Shown here: positions 51,027 through 59,293 of the stretch, in pieces
Numbering within the stretch: position 1 is the first letter of the stretch
Layout: each line of letters opens with the position of its first letter
NCBI GenBank assembly: GCA_030145325.1
Contig: JAQYVW010000006.1
Coordinates: forward strand, 1-64,000
Reading direction: 5' to 3'
DNA length: 64,000 nt
From: Desulfurivibrionaceae bacterium
GTDB taxonomy: Bacteria > Desulfobacterota > Desulfobulbia > Desulfobulbales > UBA5123
The notes under the pieces: generated by a model
The model's input: only the letters and a program-made list of their open reading frames with translations
What the model was told of the DNA's origin: nothing
Databases searched by the model: none
Translations under genes and position numbers: made by a program

Positions 51027-52015
51027 ACGGATGACTCCTTCCAGCCCAATGCTTCGGTGCAGTGGGCGAAGATGCGTGGTTGGAAATTGGCACGGCAAAA
51101 TTTAACGCCATTGCCGTGATGAATGTCGCTTCGCAGCCGGGCAAGCCAGTCGGTATAGAAGTCAAGGTTGTGGGCGAGGGTGCTGGTCTGGAAGCCGACC
51201 CCCATCTCGTCCCATTTGGATTGGGCTTTGAAAAAATCCACTTGGGTAGAATGGAACAGAAAACCTGTCTCGTAGTCAACGACTGTTTGGCACCACTCCA
51301 ACCCATCGTAGCTGTCGGCACCGGCAAGGGAGTAGATTGCGATGGAAAGTGGATTGCCGGTCCCCAAGAGGTGGAGACCGACGTATCGCCCCAGGTTGTT
51401 CAATGACTGGCGGATAGCCTTGACAGTCTGCGCCCGTGCAAAGATCCCATCCCCCAATCGACGTTCGGGTACTGCGAGCATGGCAACACCGGAAATTTCC
51501 GCAACCTCACGACAAAGGGACGGTAAGTCGTCGGGTGCCCCGTGGATGATTGGAATGAGCGTTGTTGAGGTGGCAACCGCCTGGTCTTTTCCCCACCGCT
51601 CAATTACGAGTTTCACATGTGCATCGTGGTTGTCTGGGGGTGATTGTTCGTCGAAACAGAAGGCGAGCGAGCTGGGAAATTGTTGTAAGGTCCGGTGGAA
51701 ATGGTCTTGTTGCCAAGCGGCTTGAGTATTGTGCCAGTAGCTCTCGTAGTTGCCTGAATCCATCAGCACTATATTGCCGGCATCGGTAGCCTTGTGAAGT
51801 AGGGCAAGGATCATTTCCTGATCGGCTTCTTCAGCGTGCGCAAGATCATAAGCGGAAACAAGGAATTGCTTGTTCTGGGCAGTGAGAGCAGCCAGCAGTT
51901 TTATGTACTCCACTGGTGGGAGGTTGGTTTTGATTGAGGATACAGAAGGAAAAAAAATTGGCAGGTCGAGGTCGACATTGCCAAGTGAAAGTCGTTTCGG
52001 ACGGGGTGCGGACAT
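51023..52015 (-). CDS. TGT-like (tRNA-guanine transglycosylase family) protein
   Basis: A 330-aa TIM-barrel protein of the TGT/DpdA superfamily. The base-binding Asp86 is in LMDSGNYESYW, a second acidic motif is CFDEQSPP, and the nucleophile-type Asp is in ADSYDGLEWC after HLLGTGNPLS. The C-terminal CxCxxC zinc site of true tRNA transglycosylases is absent, as in DNA- or protein-directed relatives. AAAGGA precedes the ATG at 52015. It is the first gene of the minus-strand defence operon, ATGA-coupled to the OGG-like gene. The function is probably recognition or exchange of a deazaguanine on a non-tRNA target. Confidence 0.85.
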   Translation of the reverse strand: MSAPRPKRLSLGNVDLDLPIFFPSVSSIKTNLPPVEYIKLLAALTAQNKQFLVSAYDLAHAEEADQEMILALLHKATDAGNIVLMDSGNYESYWHNTQAAWQQDHFHRTLQQFPSSLAFCFDEQSPPDNHDAHVKLVIERWGKDQAVATSTTLIPIIHGAPDDLPSLCREVAEISGVAMLAVPERRLGDGIFARAQTVKAIRQSLNNLGRYVGLHLLGTGNPLSIAIYSLAGADSYDGLEWCQTVVDYETGFLFHSTQVDFFKAQSKWDEMGVGFQTSTLAHNLDFYTDWLARLRSDIHHGNGVKFCRANFQPRIFAHCTEALGWKESSV

Positions 52016-52103
52016 TATGTTTTCCTTTCAATGGTCATGTTGAATGGTGAGTAGTGATATCGTCATGAGGATAAATTTTTGTGGTTTATTGTGGGACACA
52101 ACA

Positions 52104-52124
52104 GTCAACATATTTCCAAAACAT
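52104..52124. repeat. Right copy of the ~20-bp repeat flanking the defence block
   Basis: This matches 38392-38411 in the same orientation with one substitution and one extra A. It also forms an inverted repeat with the TTGACTGT that follows (52126-52133). It lies about 90 bases upstream of the TGT-like start, so it may instead be an operator of the operon. Confidence 0.5.
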
Positions 52125-52549
52125 ATTGACTGTATTCGCTAAACCCCAGCTTTGCTATCGCCTCGGGATTCATCCTCTATTTTCTCTCGAATTATCTTTG
52201 CTTTCTCATTTGTCCCACCAAATAGATGTTGCGTCTTGGTTGGAATTTACTGAATGCTATCTTCCGCCTTAGGGGCGGCCGCGTTGATCATGGTAATCAA
52301 ACTACACCTTGTTAGGAAGGTGTGCCAAATAAAAACGAATTAAAACATCGGAAAACGGTTTCTTGAGAATAAAATGATCTGGATTGTCGTGGTTATAGTT
52401 TGGACTACAAAGGGAGTTGTTTTTTTATTGATCACTGATTGATTCAGGTATCTTTTAAAGAAAATGTATTTGATGGGGTAGCTTGTGGTTCTGGTTAAAA
52501 CTAACGTTTTTCATCAGTTAAAAAAAGCTTAACTAATGAACACCAGAAT

Positions 52550-52581
52550 ATTGTTCCACTTTTTTGAGACCGTGGAACAAT
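52550..52581. other. 10-bp perfect inverted repeat
   Basis: Arms 52550-52559 and 52572-52581 (ATTGTTCCAC and its complement) flank a 12-base loop that begins with T6. It has no T-tract after the second arm in either direction and is more like a protein-binding site than a terminator. Confidence 0.5.
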
Positions 52582-52728
52582 GTGTAGGGTCGTCAGGATC
52601 GGGTGTGTAGCCATGGTGGGATAGTGTGTTAGGATAGGTTAGGGCGTCAGGTTGGATTGTCTCGGATTCATACCATGGCAAGTTTAGTGTGATAGCGTCG
52701 GTAAGAATTCGACAACTTGAAGTTCACT

Positions 52729-52768
52729 GGTGGTACTTTCGGTGGTTTTTCTGGTGGTTTCTGGTGGT
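52729..52768. repeat. Phased GGTGGT motifs near attR
   Basis: GGTGGT occurs at 52729, 52741, 52753 and 52763, that is at 12-, 12- and 10-base steps, about one helical turn apart. Their place 60-100 bases inside the right repeat fits arm-type integrase or excisionase sites. Confidence 0.45.
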
Positions 52769-52831
52769 CGTTAACGTTTATTAATGTTTTTTAAGTGGCT
52801 GAAATAATAGGCAATGTGCGCTTCCGGGTGT

Positions 52832-52912
52832 CCTCTCACGCCGGCAACGGGGGTTCGAGTCCCCCTGGGGTCACCACGAAATACATTCAAGGGAATCAGT
52901 CATTTATGGCTG
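52832..52912. repeat. attR: right 81-bp direct repeat with tRNA-Glu 3' fragment
   Basis: Identical to 29977-30057. It contains the 3' part of tRNA-Glu (anticodon loop to CCA) and the start of its terminator; the 5' part of the tRNA is missing here, so this is not a functional tRNA gene. The following terminator stem is perfectly paired, whereas the left copy has a T-G pair. Confidence 0.95.
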
Positions 52913-52942
52913 ATTCCCTTTTTTTTGTTTGCTGCTCCGTCT

Positions 52943-53068
52943 CCACGTGAGCCGGAACAGTTCAGCCCGGTGAGCCGCCAAGTACAAGTCCGTCAGCAGC
53001 ACCATCCGGTCTCTATCGTTCAGGCAGGCGTCAAAGACGGCCCAGAAATCCTTTTCCGGGTGGGATCG
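52943..53068 (-). pseudogene. Remnant of a second, related integrase
   Basis: A reading frame of about 42 residues (PEKDFWAVFDACLNDRDRM, then LYLAAHRAELFRLTW) matches the region around the catalytic Arg of the island integrase (PPEKDFWAAYDACLNDQDRV, LHLAARRSELFRLKW) with clear divergence. Everything before and after it is gone; the frame runs straight into the att repeat. This is a scar of another element that once used the same tRNA site, left outside the present island. Confidence 0.85.
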
Positions 53069-53141
53069 TCTTGGCAGTGTAAAAAAAACTTGTTGGGAGC
53101 CCATTTCTCTGATGGTGTTCAATACTTTTTAACCTGGATCT

Positions 53142-53249
53142 TTAAAGGCCGGGGATGCCGATTGGGCCAGGTAAGTCCGGGATGCCGCATCCGGCAATAG
53201 CGATGGCGGTGATGGTGATAATAAGAAGGTTGAGAATCTTCATGTTCAT
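53142..53249 (-). CDS. Tiny lipoprotein (35 aa)
   Basis: A short frame starts at ATG 53249 (or 53243), with AAGGA 8 bases upstream. It encodes a hydrophobic signal segment (KILNLLIITITAIAI) ending in a lipobox AIAGC with Cys21, followed by a short Pro/Gly tail (GIPDLPGPIGIPGL). This is the usual form of very small envelope lipoproteins of unknown role. It lies between the integrase remnant and trpB, so it may be core or the leftover of the older element. Confidence 0.7.
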   Translation of the reverse strand: MNMKILNLLIITITAIAIAGCGIPDLPGPIGIPGL

Positions 53250-53539
53250 AATAATTGTCCTTAGTGTTTGGTTTTGTTTAGTCGACTGAGGCGATATTTA
53301 TATCTAGCAGATTTTAAGAAAGAGTTGTCTGAAAAAATAGCATGGCTAAGTTCATTGAAGAATTGCTTACTCTGTTTTTTTAACTAATCATAAGTTTTCT
53401 TGTTGATAGTTCTTGTTGTTTGTTTTCTGTGTAGCTATTTTGCTATTTGGTGAACTGGCGGGGTCGCGGTGGCGAGGAAAACGGCGACCTGATAGGTGAT
53501 TTTTTTGCTCCATCGTTATAGGAGAATGAGGATATTTCA

Positions 53540-54739
53540 ATGACCATTGAGTTTGCAGAGATGCCGGATGCGGAAGGATATTTCGGAGAATATGGTGGTC
53601 AGGTTATTCCGCCGGAATTAAAGGCAGTGATGGATGATATCAATGTTGCTTACGATGAGGTACGGAAAACCCAAGCCTTCCAGGATGAGTTAGCGGAGTT
53701 GTATACCCACTATGTCGGTAGGCCAAGCCCGATTTTTTATGCTAGAAGGCTTTCTGAAAAAATCGGCGGGGCGCGGATTTTCCTGAAGCGCGAGGATCTT
53801 AATCATACCGGCGCCCACAAGATTAACCACTGCCTGGGTGAGGCGTTGTTGGCCAAACATATGGGCAAGAAAAAGGTGCTGGCGGAAACCGGTGCTGGTC
53901 AGCATGGCGTTGCCTTGGCCACCGCCTGTGCCCTGGTTGGCATCCCTTGTGAAATCCACATGGGTGAGGTGGATATAAAGAAGGAGCATCCCAACGTCAC
54001 CAAGATGAAGATCCTCGGTTGTGATTTGATCCCGGTTTCGCGTGGCACCAAGACGCTGAAGGATGCGGTGGATAGCGCTTTTGATGAGTATCTGCGTGAT
54101 CCGGTAAATTTTCTCTATGCCATCGGCTCGGTGGTGGGGCCCCACCCCTTCCCAAGGATGGTTCGGGATTTTCAAAGTATAGTCGGCAAGGAGGCGCGGG
54201 CTCAGTTTTGGGAGCGTGAGCAGCAGTTGCCGACAGTGGTCACGGCCTGTGTGGGCGGTGGTTCCAATGCTATCGGCATTTTTACCGAGTTCTTGCCGGA
54301 CGAAGAGGTACGGCTTATCGGGGTTGAGCCTGCCGGTCTGGGTCTTGATACCCCTGATCATGCCGCCACCCTTACCTTGGGGGTGAAGGGCGCGATTCAT
54401 GGTTTTAAATGTTATAATTTGCAGGATGAGAAGGGCAATCCGCTGGCGGTCTATTCCATTGCCTCCGGCCTTGATTATCCTGGTGTTGGCCCGCAGCATT
54501 CTTACCTGAAAGATCATGGTCGGGTAACCTATGAGACCGTGGATGATAAGGAATGTCTGGATGCTTTTATTACTCTTTCGCGTACCGAAGGAATAATTCC
54601 GGCCCTGGAAAGCGCTCACGCCGTGGCCTATGCCATGCGCCTCGGCAAGGGGATGTCGGCGGCGGAGACGATACTGATTAATCTTTCCGGCCGTGGTGAC
54701 AAGGATGCAGATTTTGTCGCTGAAAAACTGGGATTGTAA
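53540..54739 (+). CDS. trpB: Tryptophan synthase beta chain
   Basis: TrpB condenses indole with serine using pyridoxal phosphate. The 399-aa product has the PLP lysine in [15 protein letters not shown], the [11 protein letters not shown] loop, the phosphate-binding GGGSNAIG and the C-terminal [12 protein letters not shown] sites precede the ATG at 53540. No trpA or other trp gene is adjacent in this window, and the gene has its own terminator, so it is expressed alone. Confidence 0.97.
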   Translation: MTIEFAEMPDAEGYFGEYGGQVIPPELKAVMDDINVAYDEVRKTQAFQDELAELYTHYVGRPSPIFYARRLSEKIGGARIFLKREDLNHTGAHKINHCLGEALLAKHMGKKKVLAETGAGQHGVALATACALVGIPCEIHMGEVDIKKEHPNVTKMKILGCDLIPVSRGTKTLKDAVDSAFDEYLRDPVNFLYAIGSVVGPHPFPRMVRDFQSIVGKEARAQFWEREQQLPTVVTACVGGGSNAIGIFTEFLPDEEVRLIGVEPAGLGLDTPDHAATLTLGVKGAIHGFKCYNLQDEKGNPLAVYSIASGLDYPGVGPQHSYLKDHGRVTYETVDDKECLDAFITLSRTEGIIPALESAHAVAYAMRLGKGMSAAETILINLSGRGDKDADFVAEKLGL

Positions 54740-54766
54740 CCGTAGGTTTAGCGGGAGTTGAACGGA

Positions 54767-54805
54767 AACGGGGAAAGGGGCGGATGTCTCGTTCCCCGTT
54801 TTTTT
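54767..54805 (+). terminator. trpB terminator
   Basis: A 9-bp stem (54767-54775 with 54792-54800) encloses a 16-base loop and is followed by a T run to 54805. It lies 28 bases past the trpB stop. Confidence 0.88.
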
Positions 54806-55029
54806 GTTATTGCCAGCCCCAAAGTTCTATGCTAGATTGCGGCGTTGACCATTGATGTGGGGCATGTGTCAATTTGAAACCCGACTCCTTTTCGCCCCCA
54901 TTCCGCACTTTCTTCCAGCTGTTCTGAGTTGGGGAGAATATCAAGTTTTCATCATGGTTAATGTTATTTGTTTGCAGTGAAAGACAACGGTACATCTGTG
55001 CCTGAAAAACTTTGCCAGAGAGGTGTCCC

Positions 55030-56478
55030 TTGGAACAACAAAAGAAGATACTGGTAGCGAACCGAGGCGAAATTGCCCTGCGGATCATCCGTGCTATTCA
55101 GGAACTTGGTCATGTTGCGGTCGCGATTTACGAGACCCCGGATTCAGAGGCGTTGCATATTCGTACTGCCGATGAGGCGATCCACATCGGTGATGGGCCG
55201 CGTTGTGATTACCTTAATATCGAAAAGGTTGTTGCCGCCGCCAAAAAGTCCAAGGCGGATGCTGTTCATCCCGGTTATGGCTTTCTGGCTGAGAATCCAG
55301 ATTTCGCCAAAGCCTGTGAAGAGGCAGGGATTGCCTTTATTGGTCCCAAGTCTGAGGTGATTCAGTCCTTGGGTGACAAGGTTACTGCCCGCAGGATTAT
55401 GAAGGATGCCGGGATTCCCATGGTCCCCGGCACTCAGAACCTTCCTGCCGGAGATGCCGGCATGGAAGAAGCCTTGGCATTTGCTTCCAAATACGGCTAT
55501 CCAATCATGCTGAAGGCCACCGCCGGTGGTGGCGGACGCGGCATTCGTCGGGTGGAGAATGAAAAGCAGTTGCGTGCCGAACTGCCAGCCGCCCGTTCCG
55601 AGGCCATGGCCGCTTTCAATAGTGACAACGTCTACATTGAAAAGGTGGTTATCAATCCCAAGCATGTCGAGGTGCAGATCATTGCCGACAATCATGGCAA
55701 TGTCGTTCATCTCGGGACCCGTGATTGCTCCATCCAGCGTCGGAACCAGAAACTGGTTGAGATCGCCCCTTCCTTGATTAAGGATCAGGATCTTCTCGAC
55801 AGTATCTGCGATACAGCGGTTAAGGCCGCCACCGCTGCCAACTACACCAATGCCGGCACCGTCGAGTTCCTGGTTGATAAGGACATGAATTACTTCTTCA
55901 TGGAGATCAACACCCGCTTGCAGGTGGAGCACACCGTTACCGAGATGGTCACCGGTATCGACATTGTCCGTACCCAAATTAAACTCGCTTTCGGCAAGCC
56001 ACTGGCTTTTGGGCAGGATGATGTGCAGCTTCGGGGCCACGCCATTGAGATGCGGATCAACGCTGAGGATCCCCAGAACAACTTCATGCCCGAGGGCGGC
56101 AAGACCGTTTCCGTTTATCGCTCGCCGGGTGGTTACGGAGTGCGCCTTGACGGTTTTGTTTACCAGGGCTTTACCATCCCCGAGGTGTATGATTCACTGT
56201 TGGTAAAATTGACGGTACATGGTTTTAGCTGGAATGAAACCGTTGATCGGTTGCGGCGTTGCTTGTCCAATTACGTTATTGTCGGTCCAAAGACCACCGT
56301 CCCCTTCTACCTTAATTTGGTCAGCGACCCGGATTTTAAGCGGGGTGACTTTGATACCTCCTTCCTTGAAACCCATACCCATCTTCTTGATTACACGGAA
56401 GGGTCCAACGAAGGCAATAAGCTGGCCCGGTTGATCGCCGAGATCCACCATAAAAAGGAAAATCCCTACGCTATTTAA
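55030..56478 (+). CDS. Biotin carboxylase subunit (pyruvate carboxylase subunit A / AccC-like)
   Basis: An ATP-grasp biotin carboxylase of about 482 aa. The N-terminus KKILVANRGEIALRI, the glycine-rich ATP loop KATAGGGGRGIRRV, the catalytic block GTRDCSIQRRNQKLVE and EINTRLQVEHTVTE are all present. The start is most likely TTG at 55030, with AGAGG 6 bases upstream; another TTG at 55012 is in frame but poorer. It carries no biotin domain of its own. The gene 119 bases downstream supplies the carboxyltransferase and biotin domain, so the pair likely makes oxaloacetate from pyruvate. AccC of fatty acid synthesis is an alternative. Confidence 0.9.
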   Translation: MEQQKKILVANRGEIALRIIRAIQELGHVAVAIYETPDSEALHIRTADEAIHIGDGPRCDYLNIEKVVAAAKKSKADAVHPGYGFLAENPDFAKACEEAGIAFIGPKSEVIQSLGDKVTARRIMKDAGIPMVPGTQNLPAGDAGMEEALAFASKYGYPIMLKATAGGGGRGIRRVENEKQLRAELPAARSEAMAAFNSDNVYIEKVVINPKHVEVQIIADNHGNVVHLGTRDCSIQRRNQKLVEIAPSLIKDQDLLDSICDTAVKAATAANYTNAGTVEFLVDKDMNYFFMEINTRLQVEHTVTEMVTGIDIVRTQIKLAFGKPLAFGQDDVQLRGHAIEMRINAEDPQNNFMPEGGKTVSVYRSPGGYGVRLDGFVYQGFTIPEVYDSLLVKLTVHGFSWNETVDRLRRCLSNYVIVGPKTTVPFYLNLVSDPDFKRGDFDTSFLETHTHLLDYTEGSNEGNKLARLIAEIHHKKENPYAI

Positions 56479-56597
56479 GGGGTCGGCTACACGAGGCAAA
56501 TTGGCGCGGTTTCCAGGTGGGGGATCGGGCTTGATGAATACGAAACACCATTTGCCGGCCTTTTCGTAGGTCGGTAAACGATGATAAAGGAGTTACC

Positions 56598-58514
56598 ATG
56601 GAACGTATCGTTCACGGCATGGAAGTTTCCAAGGCCATCAAGATTCTTCGGGGGCGGGAAGAGAACGGCTATTATGTCACCAACACCGCTCGCGATCTTT
56701 CTCAGTCTGATTTCAAGAACCGGATTCTCTTGCATACCGATTTGCTGGCTGCGCCTTCGCGTGAGAAGGCAAACTACTTCTCTCTGGAGATTACCGGCGG
56801 GGCATCCATCCATGTTGATATTCTCAGAAAGCAGGTGGATCCCTTCCTGAAGCTCGAATTGTTGCGGGAGAAGATGCCCAACACCATGTTTCAGACCCTC
56901 TGCCGGGGGATCAACCTCTTTGGTTATCGCCCCTATCCGCAGAATGTCATCCGTTACGTGGTTAGCGAGTTTGCCAAGTATGTCGATGTTTGGCGTGTGT
57001 TTGACTTCATGAACCATGTTCCCAACATGCAGGCTGTTTTTGAAGAGGTGCAGAAGGCGGGTAAGATTCTTGAGCCTTGTATCTGTTTCTCCACCGGTCC
57101 TGAGCATACTAACGAATATTATGTCAAGAAGGTTGGCGAGTTGCAGGATGTCACCGGTGATGAGATCATCCTTTGCATCAAGAACCACGGTGGTCTTGGC
57201 ACTCCGAAACGCATCGGAGAGTTGGTTGACGCCATCATGCAGAAGTACCCGGAGATGGTTATCCATTATCACGGTCACAATACCGATGGTAACGATGTTG
57301 GTCGTATTGAGGCGGCGGTGCTGAACGGCGCCGCAATCGTTGATGCCGCTGATCACGAGTTTACCGGTTATTACGGCCCGGCGCCGATCCTCTCGGTGGT
57401 TCATACCCTGAAGGATCATGGTAAAGTCGCCATCGGTCTTGATGAAGAGGCGGTGATGGAAACTTCCGAGGTGTTGCGCGACGAGCGGCCCCATTACGAG
57501 TTTTTTGAGTCACAGTTCAAGGGTTTCGATCCCACTGTGCAGGTGCACAAGCTTCCCGGCGGCGCCACTGGTTCCAGTTTCGAGCAGGCGGTAAAGGGCG
57601 GCTTCCTTGATAAGATGCCGGAGATCTTGAAAGATGAGTTGCCAAAGGTGCAGAAAGAGCTTGGTAACTACTGGTCGGTAACTCCCGGTTCGCAGATTCT
57701 TTGGACCACCGCCGTCAGTAATGTCCAGGGCGGTGATCGTTATGGTAACTGTTCTGGTGATTTGAAGAACTTGCTCCTGGGTAAATACGGGCCTTTCCCG
57801 TTCTATTCTCCGCCTGATTGGATCTATGAGAAGGCTTTCGGTTCCGACTGGAAGGCGATCCTTGAGAAAGATGGCGGCATGGATGAGATCGAGGATATGG
57901 ATATTGAGCAGGAGCGTAAGGCACTGGCCGAGAAGATAGGCGTTGAGCCCACCGACCAGCAGTTGGTGACCTACCTGCAACATCCTGTGGATGCGGTTAA
58001 CTTCTTTAAGTTTGAGGAGAAATTTGGCCGCACCTATGTTTTACCGCCAGCCATCTTTTTCCGCACCGGCGGCTTTAAGCTTGGTGAGACCTTGAACTTT
58101 AGGGATCACGAGGGCAAGGAGCATGTCATCGAGATCGGTCCGCAGCAGAAGAACGAGGATGCCGAGTGGAACGTCTACCTGAACGTTGACCATCATCAAC
58201 GAGTCTACGTATTTGAAGACGAGGCTGCCTCTGCGGCAGGTACGGCCAAGGTGCCGGAGCTTTCCAAGCAGGAGATCGAAGCGTTGGCCAAGGACGGCGA
58301 TATTCGCGCTCCTTTTGGCGCCAATGTCTACGAGATCAGCGTTAAGGTTGGTGATGAGGTTGCGGTTGGTGATCCGTTGGTGGTTCTTGAAGCGATGAAG
58401 ATGCAGACCCCGGTGGAAAGTCCGGTGGCTGGCAAGGTTGAGGAGATCAGCGCTTCGGTTGGTGATGCAGCTAAGCCTGGCGTTAAATTACTCAGGATCG
58501 CCAAGGCTGAATAA
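56598..58514 (+). CDS. Carboxyltransferase plus biotin carrier (pyruvate carboxylase subunit B-like)
   Basis: A 638-aa protein. The N-terminal TIM-barrel carboxyltransferase carries ARDLSQS (metal Asp), CIKNHGGLG (the Lys normally carboxylated) and HYHGHNTDG (metal His pair and Thr). A PYC-type linker region follows, and a C-terminal biotinyl domain has the lysine in VLEAMKMQTPV near residue 600. Several positions differ from standard pyruvate carboxylase or oxaloacetate decarboxylase alpha: IKDMAG is IKNHGG and HTHDTSG is HGHNTDG. The substrate is therefore probably pyruvate but not certain. AAAGGAG precedes the ATG. It ends at a strong terminator, forming an operon with the biotin carboxylase gene. 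Confidence 0.88.
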   Translation: MERIVHGMEVSKAIKILRGREENGYYVTNTARDLSQSDFKNRILLHTDLLAAPSREKANYFSLEITGGASIHVDILRKQVDPFLKLELLREKMPNTMFQTLCRGINLFGYRPYPQNVIRYVVSEFAKYVDVWRVFDFMNHVPNMQAVFEEVQKAGKILEPCICFSTGPEHTNEYYVKKVGELQDVTGDEIILCIKNHGGLGTPKRIGELVDAIMQKYPEMVIHYHGHNTDGNDVGRIEAAVLNGAAIVDAADHEFTGYYGPAPILSVVHTLKDHGKVAIGLDEEAVMETSEVLRDERPHYEFFESQFKGFDPTVQVHKLPGGATGSSFEQAVKGGFLDKMPEILKDELPKVQKELGNYWSVTPGSQILWTTAVSNVQGGDRYGNCSGDLKNLLLGKYGPFPFYSPPDWIYEKAFGSDWKAILEKDGGMDEIEDMDIEQERKALAEKIGVEPTDQQLVTYLQHPVDAVNFFKFEEKFGRTYVLPPAIFFRTGGFKLGETLNFRDHEGKEHVIEIGPQQKNEDAEWNVYLNVDHHQRVYVFEDEAASAAGTAKVPELSKQEIEALAKDGDIRAPFGANVYEISVKVGDEVAVGDPLVVLEAMKMQTPVESPVAGKVEEISASVGDAAKPGVKLLRIAKAE

Positions 58515-58561
58515 TTTATAAAGCTTGCCCAGGTTAACCCGCCTGTTTTGCAATGATTGGG

Positions 58562-58601
58562 AAAGGATCGAAGTCCATTAGGGATTTCGATCCTTTTTTT
58601 T
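58562..58601 (+). terminator. Terminator of the carboxylase operon
   Basis: An 11-bp stem (58562-58572 with 58586-58596, 13-base loop) ends in a T run to 58601. It lies 48 bases past the subunit B stop. Confidence 0.9.
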
Positions 58602-59293
58602 GTTCAGGTGGCGGTAAGGTCGGCCATGACCTGAACGGTGATCAATATGTCGTACCAGTCAGGGTCTTTTCTTAATGTTGCCAAGGAAGCGCGGATCTCG
58701 GTAATGACCTTAACCTCAGAGGCAAGTTTCTGGAGAGGATATTGGCAGAGGTGGGTAGTGGATTCTTAGTTGTCAGTAAAGGTGCCTTGCTGTTAGGCTA
58801 GTGGAGGCACAGGTCGCAACACGCCTTAGTTTTGGTGGCCCGATGATCTGTTTGCCCCCCTCACAAAAGCATGGAATAAAATTCTGAGGGTAATGAATCT
58901 TTAAACTCTGAAAATGAGCAGCATTTTTTTTGGTCCTGGGGTATTACTTGATCCTGTTAACTAATTTTAGTATTTAAATGAGAATCGCTTCTGTTTTGTT
59001 TGCTATGTTATCTTCTGATTCCATGTGGTTACTGATTGTTTTGTTGTCTGTGAAGTGATAAAGTCCCGGCGGCTTTATTGGGTGTATTGTTTTGTCAGGT
59101 TTAAGGTGGGGGAATATTTATATTATTAGAGGTTTGACTTGGTTGTGACTCCTACGATAGGGTAAATAAAGATAACTAAGGAGCATGTCGGAGGCATGTT
59201 TTCTTTGCGCATTTCCCTCCCCGCCCCACCCTCATAAAGGGCTCTGGTTTCGGTAGAGAAAAGCATGAATAAAAAAAGTTTAAGGAGGAGAGT
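58602..59293. other. Intergenic region before the binding-protein gene
   Basis: About 690 bases. Apart from the possible gene fragment at 58604-58765 (minus), nothing coding is convincing. The AT-rich part from 58880 on probably holds the promoter and a long leader for the binding-protein gene, with its AAGGAGGAG ribosome site at 59281-59289. Confidence 0.5.
58604..58765 (-). pseudogene. Possible gene fragment, 53 codons
   Basis: A stop-to-stop minus-strand frame has coding-like composition (LQKLASEVKVITEIRASLA, then TLRKDPDWYDILITVQVMADL) but no usable start codon or ribosome site. It may be the 3' end of a decayed gene. I do not recognise the family. Confidence 0.3.

Larger units (their letters stand above)
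29977..52831. mobile_element. Integrated genomic island in tRNA-Glu, immunity cargo
   Basis: About 22.9 kb bounded by the 81-bp direct repeats. The left end carries integrase, HTH, second recombinase and CI-like repressor genes; the rest carries TIR, STAND, Roco, TPR, QueC-, TGT- and OGG-like genes. No capsid, tail, relaxase or type IV secretion genes are visible, so it is not a full prophage or conjugative element. Base composition is patchy: 31.3-38.3 kb is strongly AT-rich while 38.5-52.0 kb is close to the chromosome, implying assembly from different sources. Confidence 0.93.
52016..52831. other. Island right-end non-coding region
   Basis: 816 AT-rich bases without a gene that I would accept. 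It holds the promoter of the minus-strand operon, the repeat at 52104, an inverted repeat at 52550-52581, and four GGTGGT motifs at 52729-52768 next to the right repeat. The sequence looks like regulatory or recombination-protein binding DNA of an element end. Confidence 0.6.

Noticed and set aside
38516-52015. Ordinary type IV CBASS operon
   Set aside because: The QueC/TGT/OGG-like set is there, but no nucleotidyltransferase with a G[S/G]-D-x-D signature was seen in any island protein.
49720-52015. Queuosine biosynthesis or Dpd DNA-modification cluster
   Set aside because: No QueD, QueE, QueF, FolE or DpdB-K-like genes are adjacent; the OGG and TIR partners fit an immune context better.
29977-52831. 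Complete prophage
   Set aside because: An integrase and a CI-like repressor are present but no terminase, capsid, portal or tail genes.
52832-52880. Second tRNA-Glu gene
   Set aside because: Only the 3' part is present; no acceptor 5' strand or D-arm precedes it.
56598-56900. Loss of the RDxxQS metal motif in the carboxyltransferase
   Set aside because: On re-reading, the motif is present as RDLSQS about 32 residues from the start.
59185-59256. 23-codon leader peptide before the binding-protein gene
   Set aside because: AAGGAG stands only one base from the ATG and the peptide has no regulatory-codon pattern.
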